Below are positions 13,001-22,800 of a stretch of DNA of 64,000 nucleotides, piece by piece. The translations under genes and the position numbers were made by a program. This DNA is from Owenia fusiformis (Eukaryota; Annelida; Polychaeta; Sabellida; Oweniidae). The stretch covers positions 30,416,740 through 30,480,739 of the forward strand of contig CAIIXF020000009.1 in the NCBI GenBank assembly GCA_903813345.2. The letters are read 5' to 3'. Position 1 is the stretch's first letter. Each line of letters starts with the position of its first letter. The notes under the pieces were generated by a model. That model made no database searches. It was not told where the DNA came from and saw only the letters and a list, made by a program, of their open reading frames with translations.

Positions 13001-16000
13001 AGGGTTAGGCTATAGTTAGGGTTAGGGGTAATGTTGGGGTAAGGGGTTAGGGTTAGGGGTTAGGGTTAGACTCTGGCTTAGGGTTAGGCTGTAGTTAGGG
13101 TTAGGAATAGTGTTGGGGTTAGGGTTAGGGGTTAGGGTTAGGCTCTGGCTTAGGGTTAGGCTATAGTTAGGGTTAGGGGTAGTGTTGGGGTTCAGGTTAA
13201 GGGTTAGAGTTAGGCTCTGGCTTAGGGTTAGGCTATAGTTAGGGTTAGAGATATTGTTGGGGTTAGGGTTAGGTCATGGCCAATGATTTAGCCTTCTAGA
13301 GCAAAATTTGTGAAAATTCCAATAAGAATCATGGAAACAGTGGAGAAATATGACCAAAGTAACAAAAAGTTGACTCCTGGTTGGAGCCTATGACGGATGT
13401 GTTGGGAGATGTCTAGTTTGAGCTGGGGAGGTCTTACAGAGCTGATTGAGCTATATCTGGATAGCACATTTTGCCTAGAATCAATTTTTGTGATTTAGAA
13501 AAATAATCAATAAATTTCTCTAATTTATGCACATATTTGAATAACACGGGGTAAATTTTTGCGAAAAAATGCTTATTCAGCACTTTTTGGGGAAAAGCAT
13601 GGACCATAGTGACATGAAACTTTGTCAAACGCATTGAGAGAGATGAAATTAATGAAAGTCCCAATAAAAACTGAAAATAGTTGAGAAATATGACCAAATT
13701 AAAAAAAAGTGGTACTCCAGAATGGGCGATAATAGGGTTCACCCAACTAATTGTTATAACATGCGTATTCCCATACAAACGATCTGTCTTCAAGAGAAAA
13801 CTAAGATTTGTGGACATGTTTTGCTATCATTGCATCATACCCCAGTATGTCCTCTGTCAGTCAAAAAAGTTTGAATCAAAACTCCCCACGAAAATCAAAA
13901 GATCTCACCTGTTGAAGACGCCATCTATAGAAAATGTCAAAAAATGTCATTCTGATTTTGACAGATGGAGGCAGGTCAAAAAGGTCACATTTTTTAAAGA
14001 AAATGCACCTTAATCACATCAAATCATGTCTCAGAGTTGGTCCACACATACACTTTTTCATTCATGTACTTACCAAAATCCAACCACTGGTGATGCTAAT
14101 GTAATTACAATAATTGGACTATATTTTTGTTTTTATAATGCCATCTATTCGTCTTCCCACTCGGCGGAAGGATCTAATGGTTGTGTGTCTCCTAGTAGTG
14201 ACCCATCCTTTAAGTTACAATTGTAATTTCCTCCAAAATGTAACCCCAAGTTGTTTTCTAGTAAAATAATACAAACCGCAAGCAGATTCGACTATTTTTT
14301 CCAGATATATGAATGATTAAAGTTACCCATCCCCTTTCTGCAATTAGATGTTTTCCTGGGATATTGACTAAAATTGGAACCTATGGCTAGATGTGTTGGG
14401 AGGTGTCTAGTTTGAGATGGGGAGGTAGTACAGAGCTGAATGAGCTATATCTGGAAAGCACATTTTGCCTAGAATCAATTTTTGTAATTTAAAGAAATAG
14501 GCAATTAATATCTCTTATTTATGCGCATATTTAATAACACGGGGTAGATTTTTGCGAAAAAATGCTTATTCGACACTTTTGGGAAATAGTACAGACCATC
14601 GTGACATTAAACTTTGTCAAATGATAGAACAATTCATGTGTTATCAATTACATAAACTAATTGTAATCATTATTATTGCTTCTGAATGTTTACAGAGAAA
14701 TATTTAGTATGGAGGATACAGAAAAATTGGTCATTTTCTCCAGTTGTTGTTCTACCCTGGGGAATATTCATCAAAGAAAACCAAAACAACACACATTTCC
14801 AATTATAGGTCTCCCAATTGATAAATGATCATTCTGAACACTGTATTTGATTACTTAGGGTTAAGTCAAGGTTAGGATTAGGGGTTAGGGTTAGGCTTGG
14901 GCTTAGGGTTAGGCTTTAGTTAGGGCTAAGGGTAGTGTTGGGGCTAGGGTAAGGCCCTGGCTTAGGGTAAGGCTATAGTTAGGGTTAGGGGTAGTGTTGG
15001 GGTTAGGCTTAGGCTCTAGCTTGGGGTTAGGCTATAGTTAGGGTTAGTGTTGAGGTTAGAGTTAGGGTTAGGCTCTGGCTTAGGGTTAGGCTATAGTTAG
15101 GGTTAGGGGTAATGTTGGGGTAAGGGGTTAGGGTTAGGGGTTAGGGTTAGACTCTGGCTTAGGGTTAGGCTGTAGTTAGGGTTAGGAATAGTGTTGGGGT
15201 TAGGGTTAGGGGTTAGGGTTAGGCTCTGGCTTAGGGTTAGGCTATAGTTAGGGTTAGGGGTAGTGTTGGGGTTCAGGTTAAGGGTTAGAGTTAGGCTCTG
15301 GCTTAGGGTTAGGCTATAGTTAGGGTTAGAGATATTGTTGGGGTTAGGGTTAGGTCATGGCCAATGATTTAGCCTTCTAGAGCAAAATTTGTGAAAATTC
15401 CAATAAGAATCATGGAAACAGTGGAGAAATATGACCAAAGTAACAAAAAGTTGACTCCTGGTTGGAGCCTATGACGGATGTGTTGGGAGATGTCTAGTTT
15501 GAGCTGGGGAGGTCTTACAGAGCTGATTGAGCTATATCTGGATAGCACATTTTGCCTAGAATCAATTTTTGTGATTTAGAAAAATAATCAATAAATTTCT
15601 CTAATTTATGCACATATTTGAATAACACGGGGTAAATTTTTGCGAAAAAATGCTTATTCAGCACTTTTTGGGGAAAAGCATGGACCATAGTGACATGAAA
15701 CTTTGTCAAACGCATTGAGAGAGATGAAATTAATGAAAGTCCCAATAAAAACTGAAAATAGTTGAGAAATATGACCAAATTAAAAAAAAGTGGTACTCCA
15801 GAATGGGCGATAATAGGGTTCACCCAACTAATTGTTATAACATGCGTATTCCCATACAAACGATCTGTCTTCAAGAGAAAACTAAGATTTGTGGACATGT
15901 TTTGCTATCATTGCATCATACCCCAGTATGTCCTCTGTCAGTCAAAAAAGTTTGAATCAAAACTCCCCACGAAAATCAAAAGATCTCACCTGTTGAAGAC

Positions 16001-16275
16001 GCCATCTATAGAAAATGTCAAAAAATGTCATTCTGATTTTGACAGATGGAGGCAGGTCAAAAAGGTCACATTTTTTAAAGAAAATGCACCTTAATCACAT
16101 CAAATCATGTCTCAGAGTTGGTCCACACATACACTTTTTCATTCATGTACTTACCAAAATCCAACCACTGGTGATGCTAATGTAATTACAATAATTGGAC
16201 TATATTTTTGTTTTTATAATGCCATCTATTCGTCTTCCCACTCGGCGGAAGGATCTAATGGTTGTGTGTCTCCTA

Positions 16276-16321
16276 CGCGTTTGCCCGTCATCTCAGAAAT
16301 GAGGAAATGGTAGCAAACGCG
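16276..16321. other. Hairpin at the satellite border
   Basis: CGCGTTTGC at 16276-16284 is the exact reverse complement of GCAAACGCG at 16313-16321. A smaller CTCA/TGAG pair sits in the loop. The hairpin starts on the first base after the array stops. Confidence 0.8.
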
Positions 16322-17539
16322 AGTTACAATAAATGGACGCTGATGTCTCAAAAAGTAACCTGCCTCCCTATAATTTGATGTAGATCAATCGAACCCCTGT
16401 ATGAACAGGTACATTTTGATATATAACACTATGGGGGGTAAGCGTTTTAAAGTTGATCACGAACGCCATATGTGCAAAGTATTGATATGAATTTTCGAAT
16501 TTGGTGTTGGATTATGGTACTCATACCTCAGATCAGACAGTGTTTTAGCTTGAATCTTGCTGTTTTCTAGTTTACCATTGTCAGTTTATTCTATATGACG
16601 GACTGTTGGAACCACTATAGGCCTACTTATATTTACCTTTAAGTCCAACGTTCAATTCTCCTTGGTTTATACATTTCTGAGTTCACTTCTCAGAAGTTCT
16701 ATTTACCGAGTTGGGATAATCTGCGCCAGGTTCGCCTTTCTATTTAGGTTGTTGCGCATGCGCAAACAGGCTATCGAGCAAGAGGAGACCCCGGAGTTCA
16801 TGGAGAAGAGAAGGTCCCTCTATGGATTGGACCGAATTGTAAAGATGAATTCATTTGATGACTATGAACCTCAAAACTCATAGCTGGACCTATCTTCATG
16901 TCCTCGAGAGATATTTCCCCCTCTTTCCATCATTCTTAGTGGTCTAAAATGACTAGCACGGCATTCGTCCCAGCATGCGCATTGGTGTCAAAATGAAACA
17001 GAACAACAAACGAACCTGACGCAGGTTACCCTATATTCTGTTTACTGGATACTTTACTCTTGAATTACCTTAGGTCATCGTGACTTCCTTTAACTTATAT
17101 CGACGTTTAAATGTACTGTTGTTTTCATATCTCCCCTTTTAGTTTAGTGTATTTTCGATTCTCAATTATATTAAGGATTTGCTCCAAGGGCTCTCCATAC
17201 CAAGGGTTCCAACTCGATATTCTGCCATGGAGATGTCGTAACTTTACAATTTCGAATTCGAATTCAAAAAGCCTCCATTTTGTTCACTTCAGAATTTGAA
17301 TCCCAAACAAAGAACTCTAGGCCTACTGTTGTCACTGTCTAAAATAACAACATTCTGACATTTTCATTGTTGGAAATTAGCGAGTATCGTCCCTGTTTCG
17401 TCCCTGTTTCGTCCGCCAATCCTTGACTCATCTGGTACACAGTAACGACCAGTGCTGCACTGTATCTGAGCTGCTCACTATGGTAACTGTTTAATTCATA
17501 CATCTAAAATGATTTTGTACAAGTGCAAAGTACACATAT
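16322..17539. other. Intergenic stretch, no confident gene
   Basis: AT-rich DNA with one possible terminal exon on the plus strand (listed separately). A short TCGTCCCTGTT direct repeat lies near 17390. I see no RNA gene, transposon end or tandem array here. Confidence 0.6.
16748..16883 (+). CDS. Possible terminal exon of an unidentified gene
   Basis: The frame closing at the TAG at 16881-16883 encodes a charged tail rich in Glu, Arg and Lys (for example EQEETPEFMEKRRSLYG) that looks more protein-like than its surroundings. A pyrimidine-rich acceptor (TTTCTATTTAG) precedes 16748 and another AG is at 16768-16769. I do not recognise the product and see no upstream exon; the satellite lies to the left, so the rest of such a gene would have to be beyond it. 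It could be a chance open frame. Confidence 0.2.
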
Positions 17540-17811
17540 CAGGGGCGGATCTGGGAACCAACAAGGGGGGGGGGGGGGGGTGAAATTTCAAGTCAGATAA
17601 AAAATATTGCACAAATGAATAGGGTTGAGTTTTTGTTTCTTTTCGGAAATTTCGAATATAAAGGCCCATTGTCTTCAAAATTTGGCCTAAAATTAAAAAA
17701 TAAGGACTTAAAAGGCCCAGCAATACCCAAAAAGGCCCACTTATTGGGCACTCAAGGCCTTTTTTGGCCCTTTTTCTGGGCCAACCCAAGGCCCCCCAGA
17801 TCAGCCAGTGC
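17540..17811 (+). mobile_element. Dispersed repeat A, copy 1 (MITE-like)
   Basis: It begins CAGGGGCGGATCTGGGAAC, continues into a G run of about 16, then many AAGGCCC/GGGCCTT words, and ends CCCCCCAGATCAGCCAGTG. The two ends form a short imperfect inverted repeat around GGATCTGGG. Related copies lie at 26549-26814 (inverted) and 34579-34757. It has no coding capacity, so it is probably a non-autonomous DNA element. Confidence 0.75.
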
Positions 17812-18209
17812 ATATAAAATACAAATGTATACACTAACAAGTGCCAAAGGGAAAGGATCTAAGCTTGTTTCAAAACACAGCAAGAAAAAGATAACTGGTC
17901 TAAATGTACAGGCACAAGCCATAAAATTCATCGCGCTCTTCACAAATGCACTTTAGCCCGGGGACACTTAAGGTGTTAAGGTGACACAATGTTACCGGGT
18001 TACCTCCGATCTAAATAAGGGAGACTGAGCTTGCAATGTTTTTCACAACGTAAACGTGAACGCAAAAGTCAATGAATCAATAAGGGCACACACAACTTAT
18101 CGATCCTTATTGACCAACTCTTGGGATAATGGATCCCTCCAGATTATGGGAATATGCCCAATTGTTATATCTCATTGCACTCTCTACTAAAGAACAGCAT
18201 TGCTAAACC
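17812..18209. other. Intergenic, nothing recognised
   Basis: Unique-looking AT-rich sequence between dispersed repeat A and the LINE remnant. The last part may be frameshifted LINE sequence, since an in-frame stop lies just before the readable LINE frame. Confidence 0.5.
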
Positions 18210-18482
18210 TGTGCCAAAACAACAAAGGACATTGTCAAACACTTCATTTTAGAATGTTCATCTCTAAGTGCAACAAGAAATACTTTTTTTGAAAAGATTG
18301 TTAATCTATTACCTGTTGAGGACTCAACTAACATCTTAAACTCTGATGACGATGTCTTAGTTGAATGTTTATTGGGTAGTCGCACAGATGTATTGCAGAA
18401 TTACGATTTTGCTAAATGGCAACAATTTATTAACCTTTGTTCCAATCAAATAAGCGCTATGCTTAAAGAATTCACGTCGTAA
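18210..18482 (+). pseudogene. C-terminal end of a non-LTR retrotransposon ORF2
   Basis: A 90-codon frame, interrupted by a stop immediately upstream, ends at TAA 18480-18482. It contains the C-x(n)-HFILEC pattern (His and Cys spaced as in the C-terminal zinc motif of LINE reverse transcriptase proteins), then a hydrophilic tail. The 5' part of the element is missing, as expected from target-primed reverse transcription. Assignment to a CR1/L2-like clade is only a guess. Confidence 0.7.
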
Positions 18483-18642
18483 GCAAATATCACCTTACCT
18501 TACTCATTTCACCATATATTGTATCTAATGTATACGTACATATTGTAAAGTAAATTGTAATTTAATAATTTCTTTTTGCATTAATTTGCTCTCCAAATTG
18601 GAGGAAATAAAGAATTATATCATATCATATCATATCATATCA
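18210..18642 (+). mobile_element. 5'-truncated LINE with (ATATC)n tail
   Basis: Downstream of the ORF2 remnant is a 3' UTR of about 160 bp. It ends with a CTCCAAATTGGAG stem, an AATAAAG and then five ATATC units at 18618-18642. A stem followed by a short microsatellite tail is typical of CR1/L2-type LINE 3' ends. The tail abuts the satellite relic directly. Confidence 0.75.
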
Positions 18643-18883
18643 CATGATTTGATGTGATTGATCGGTGCATTTTCTTTAAGAAATTTGACCTTTTTGACCT
18701 GCCTCCATCTGAATCAAAATCAGAGTGACAATTTTTGACATTTTCTATAGATGGCGTATTAAACAGGTGAGATATTTTGATTTTCGTGGTACTTTCATGA
18801 TGGTATGATAGCAAAACATGTCCACAAATCTTAGTTTTCTCTGAAAGACAAATCATTTAGAGATGGGAATACGCATGTTATAG
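18643..18883 (-). repeat. Inverted, diverged relic of the 2081-bp satellite
   Basis: On the minus strand this matches unit positions of about 1735-2005. It shares the CCATCTATAGAAAATGTCAA core, the GGCAGGTCAAAAAGGTCA-like core and the ACATGTTTTGCTATCAT core. It has lost about 45 bp relative to the array unit and carries scattered substitutions. It is a single, old, opposite-strand copy about 2.4 kb outside the homogeneous array. Confidence 0.85.
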
Positions 18884-18908
18884 CATTTGGTTGTGTTAGG
18901 CCTACAGT

Positions 18909-19020
18909 AAGCTAAGTTTACACCAACGGCGCTTTTGATGGCACTTTAAAGCGCCGTGCAAAGCGGCTTTGCATGCTGCTTTAAAGCGCCATCAAAGCGC
19001 CGTTGGTGTCAACTTAGCTT
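18909..19020. repeat. Foldback element with about 45-bp arms
   Basis: The left arm begins AAGCTAAGTTTACACCAACG. The right arm ends with the reverse complement at 19020, with only a few mismatches. Between them are AAAGCGCC/GGCGCTTT words. A further partial copy starts at about 19071 (ACACCAACGGCGCTTTGATG). No coding potential; MITE-like. Confidence 0.75.
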
Positions 19021-19140
19021 TACGCATGTTACGTGTATAGCGCGCATACGAAACATTGAAAACAACCGCTAAAGCTACGTTCACACCAACGGCGCTTTGA
19101 TGTCGCTTTAAAGCGGCTTGTAAAGCGGCACCAAAGCGTA

Positions 19141-19633
19141 ACAAAGCTTGATTAAAGCGTCGGGGTCGTAATAGGTCGTAGAAAAGCTCGGAGTAAAGCT
19201 TCTGACTGGAAGGTTGTTCTGTCTTGATGGTGCTCTAAAGAACGTCAAGTCTGCCCAATTGTTTGTTTTGACGACTGAAGGCCAACTGGGAACCTTTAAA
19301 AAATCAGGTAAAATCAATCCTTAGTCAGCTGTTTAATCACTGCCGATTAAAGGCAATATTAGGGTATTGTACTCCTTTAAATGAGGACAATAAATGTTGA
19401 TTATATGATTTCTTAAAATGACATTTATTTCACATACTGTATCTCAGGTTTCACTTTATGTACATCAAATATTTTGCAAGGTAAAAAATCAGATTATCCT
19501 GAAATAGATTTTTTCGAATTTTCCACCAACTTACTTACAATATTTGTTGCCGCTCCTTTAAATCGAAACCAATAGAATTGTGCAAATTGTGAAATTTAAT
19601 GTATATTGTTGCATTTTGATTTGTAATGGAAGT
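19141..19633. other. Intergenic region downstream of the aminopeptidase gene
   Basis: AT-rich sequence with no transposon ends or tandem repeats that I can see. The part nearest 19634 is expected to be the 3' end and downstream flank of the minus-strand aminopeptidase gene. Confidence 0.5.
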
Positions 19634-19639
19634 TTTATT
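19634..19639 (-). terminator. Poly(A) signal AATAAA of the aminopeptidase gene
   Basis: AATAAA on the minus strand about 90 bases after the stop codon at 19730-19732. It is the first canonical signal downstream, so it gives a short 3' UTR. Use of this site is inferred. Confidence 0.55.
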
Positions 19640-19729
19640 CATGTCTTATTTTTGAGTATTTTGTATCTTGTGATTTTTTCAATATTTGCATAAAAAATCA
19701 AATTACGATTGCAGCACACAGTCCAATCA

Positions 19730-19873
19730 TTAGACGTTTGATGTAAGCCAATTAGCAATTATTTGTTCATTGTTCTCCATCCATGCAATGTTCGCTTTCA
19801 TTGTTTCAACTGCACGTAATCTTCCCTGTTCCCCAGCGCCAGCGTCTGGATATTTAGCAAAGAATGACGTCAC
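19730..19873 (-). CDS. Aminopeptidase exon 19 (residues 911-957, stop)
   Basis: Acceptor TTTCAG precedes GTGACGTCATTC. It encodes the last helices of the C-terminal domain (for example [16 protein letters not shown]) and ends SNV-stop. Phase 0 entry. Confidence 0.93.
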   Translation of the reverse strand: MTSFFAKYPDAGAGEQGRLRAVETMKANIAWMENNEQIIANWLTSNV

Positions 19874-22800
19874 CTGAAATTAATCAAATTACAATTTCAC
19901 TTTGATGTAAAACGTTCTGTTATTTTTAACACATTTATGCTCACACGAAATTCAAAAGTATATCACATGCACTTTAATATAATTTGTTACTCCCTTGTGT
20001 AATCGAGATTTGGTTTAAAATAGTTGAAATGAAGAAATTGAAACAGCTTATATGAAGAACAAATTACAGGCGTTTCTCCTTTTGCACATTTCAAATTGTT
20101 TTTCTTTGGCGCTGCCTATTGGTTTAAAAGATACTGTGGGGAATACTGTTTGTATTTGTAGTGTTATCTGTGACATAAGTCGGAATGGACAACCATGTAT
20201 AAATGTATGGATCATTATTTGCCTGTACAGGCAGGGGCTAATTTTGTGACAAACTGTACCTCATCCAATTTAAACTTAGTGTTGTAATCTTGAACAATTG
20301 ATGGTATAAGCTGACCAAAGTAGCGATCTTCCAGACCAAACCTAGAAATAAAGACATTCAATTTTATTTTATTTATAATATATCTAAGCATTTTGAATTT
20401 TTATATTTGGGTTTACATCTGGATTAAATGCGTACAGAATTCATCGATTACATAATGTGCCCTTTTTAAAAAAACGAGCAACGAGATTTCTATCCGATAA
20501 TCTAAAATCGTTTATTTTGCACATAATGTTACCTTTTCACCAAGTTCTCCCAATTTTCTCTGACCCAGTCCCATACCAGAGGATTGCCGATATCGTCAGA
20601 AGCAATGTATCTCATAACAGTGAAGAAATCCTGTTGGGGAATCTTAGACTCATCAAAAGCGTATTCAATATACCTGAAAAGAATTTATCATGAATGTATT
20701 ATTTACGAATAGCGTATTTACATACGTCAACAAGCCGGATGAAGTAAAAAAAAGATAAAAAAATTAATCTAGTTTTGGTTTTGCCCCTGTGTTCGTTGAA
20801 CTTACTTTGTGGTGATCAACATATTTTTATTACGAATTGTCGATGAATATTTCAGATTCAGCACATTTGTAAATAACCACGTATTGCAATGACTTTGACA
20901 GTATGGTTGAAATTTAGTATGTTAAAATGCCATTATTCGAGCAATAACCTAACAATTTATGTCGAAACTTGTGATACGGCAGTTTCTGTATTCCAGAGTG
21001 TGATAAAGGATATAAGTTAATTAATCAGATTCAGCAATTTATCTCATCCTTAAAAGTGGCTTGAAATTCAGCATTTAATAAAAAAAAGAATTCGATATGC
21101 CAATATTGCAATTTGTCTTCATAATTTGCACATAGATTAGGGAAGAGGGTATGCAAGAAGCACAAAACCAGCTCGCTGAATATCATTTTTAATGTTGTCT
21201 ATGGTTTATTTCTACAGATAATCTCTTCTTTTATTTTCAGTTGACAAGCATATAGTCTAAAATGATTTTGTGCTTCTTTTCTATACTCTTATGCGTAAGA
21301 TTATAAAGGTTAATCAGTCGATGTCGATGACATCACTTCCTGTGTGAAACAACATGGCAGTCTACTTGAATTGAGAAGTGCATTTTTATATGATAAATTA
21401 TGATCATATCAAAACATTTTTTCATGTTTTCCAAAATGCGAAGAGTAACATGGCTAAAACTACCACATCAAAAGAGAAATGGGCTCTATGGAAATACCCA
21501 CATATTATTGATTATGAATCTAAACATCTGGACAAGAGGCGACACTTTACATGTATAATGATAACTGAATCAAGAATTTGTAGATTTCGGGATGTAGTTG
21601 TACCTGTTTAGGAGCCATGTCACTTTAGTGTGAGATAGTATGTACAGGTAATTTAGTTTGTCGGAGGCCGTTGTGTTTGGATTCTGGTATAGTTGCCACA
21701 TGAAGTCCCACTCCTCCTCCCCACCAGTTTCTGACATTCCATAAACCAGGATATTTAGCCTCAAATTCACTGGAAGCCTGTAAAAACAATCATTTAACAT
21801 GCATCATTTATCATACACGTACATGAGTAATCAGGTTTGTCCCAATACATTATGTTACTTTTTCTATCGTGATTGCTTTACTCACGCCAGTGTCCCTCCA
21901 CTCTCAATCCAGTCAATAAACATAGATGTCGCATTCATAAGGCACGCATCGTTGCCATAGCCACACGAGAGCCGGATAATATCGGCTCGATTTAATCTGG
22001 AAATATAAGTAAGCTTATAACGTCCTTTTAATATATGATAGCTACGATTAAAACGGTACAAAGAATACGATACAAATAAAAACGATTTCTGGTACAAAAG
22101 AAGATTGCATTTTTTAGCTAGTTAAGTCATCCACGATTTATATTGGATCACCTGGTCTATTATTGTTCATTGATCGGGTAATATGAGAGCATTAAATTTA
22201 CGAATATCCCTTATTTCTTACTTGTCTAAATGGTTTCCTGCGTCTACAAAACCAAGGCGTTCCATAGTAGGTGCAGATAAGTTACGTACATATTTCTGTA
22301 AATATTTCAAATATGTATAATTAGCTTATTTGTCATTGGTCTTATTAGCCAGGCTTTTGCAAGTATTAAATAAAAGAAGGATTTTAAATATGTCGGGCAA
22401 AAATGTAACCTTCCTCAAAACGTGATTCTAAGGTTGACTTTGTTAGCAAATAGTCGAACTAATTGGCATAGCATGATTTTAATTATGCCCACTCGCTCCA
22501 CATCTATAAAGTTTACATTTCGCACAATATACAGGGTGTCTCAAAAAATGTACCCAAAAGTATACCAAGAGCACAGATAAACCAATGAATATTTTCAGAC
22601 ATTTTTTGCATGGTCATGTAGCCAAAACATGAAAGTTTTCTCCCCAATACACCACTTTTATTTCAGTCTTGTCTTTTTGATGCTTTAACCCTTTACCTTT
22701 TACACCTCATAATCGATGTAACCTCATATTTCGACGACAGCCTGCATCCTTACTGCTACATTGTTCATCACATTTGATAATAATTCCGGTGGAATATTTT

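Larger units (their letters stand above)
1..16275. repeat. 2081-bp satellite tandem array
   Basis: The same sequence recurs every 2081 bp. Units, phased on the first base of the window, are 1-2081, 2082-4162, 4163-6243, 6244-8324, 8325-10036 (shortened), 10037-12023 (shortened), 12024-14104, 14105-16185 and a 90-bp stub 16186-16275. By eye the full units are identical. The array runs off the left edge. Each unit has three layers: AT-rich single-copy sequence, an internal duplicated segment of about 250 bp, and a block of telomere-like sequence. The small open frames in each unit (66, 110 and 127 codons, both strands) recur only because the DNA recurs; they resemble no protein I know and overlap on opposite strands, so I do not call genes. 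Near-perfect identity means recent amplification or strong homogenisation, or an assembly effect. Confidence 0.97.
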
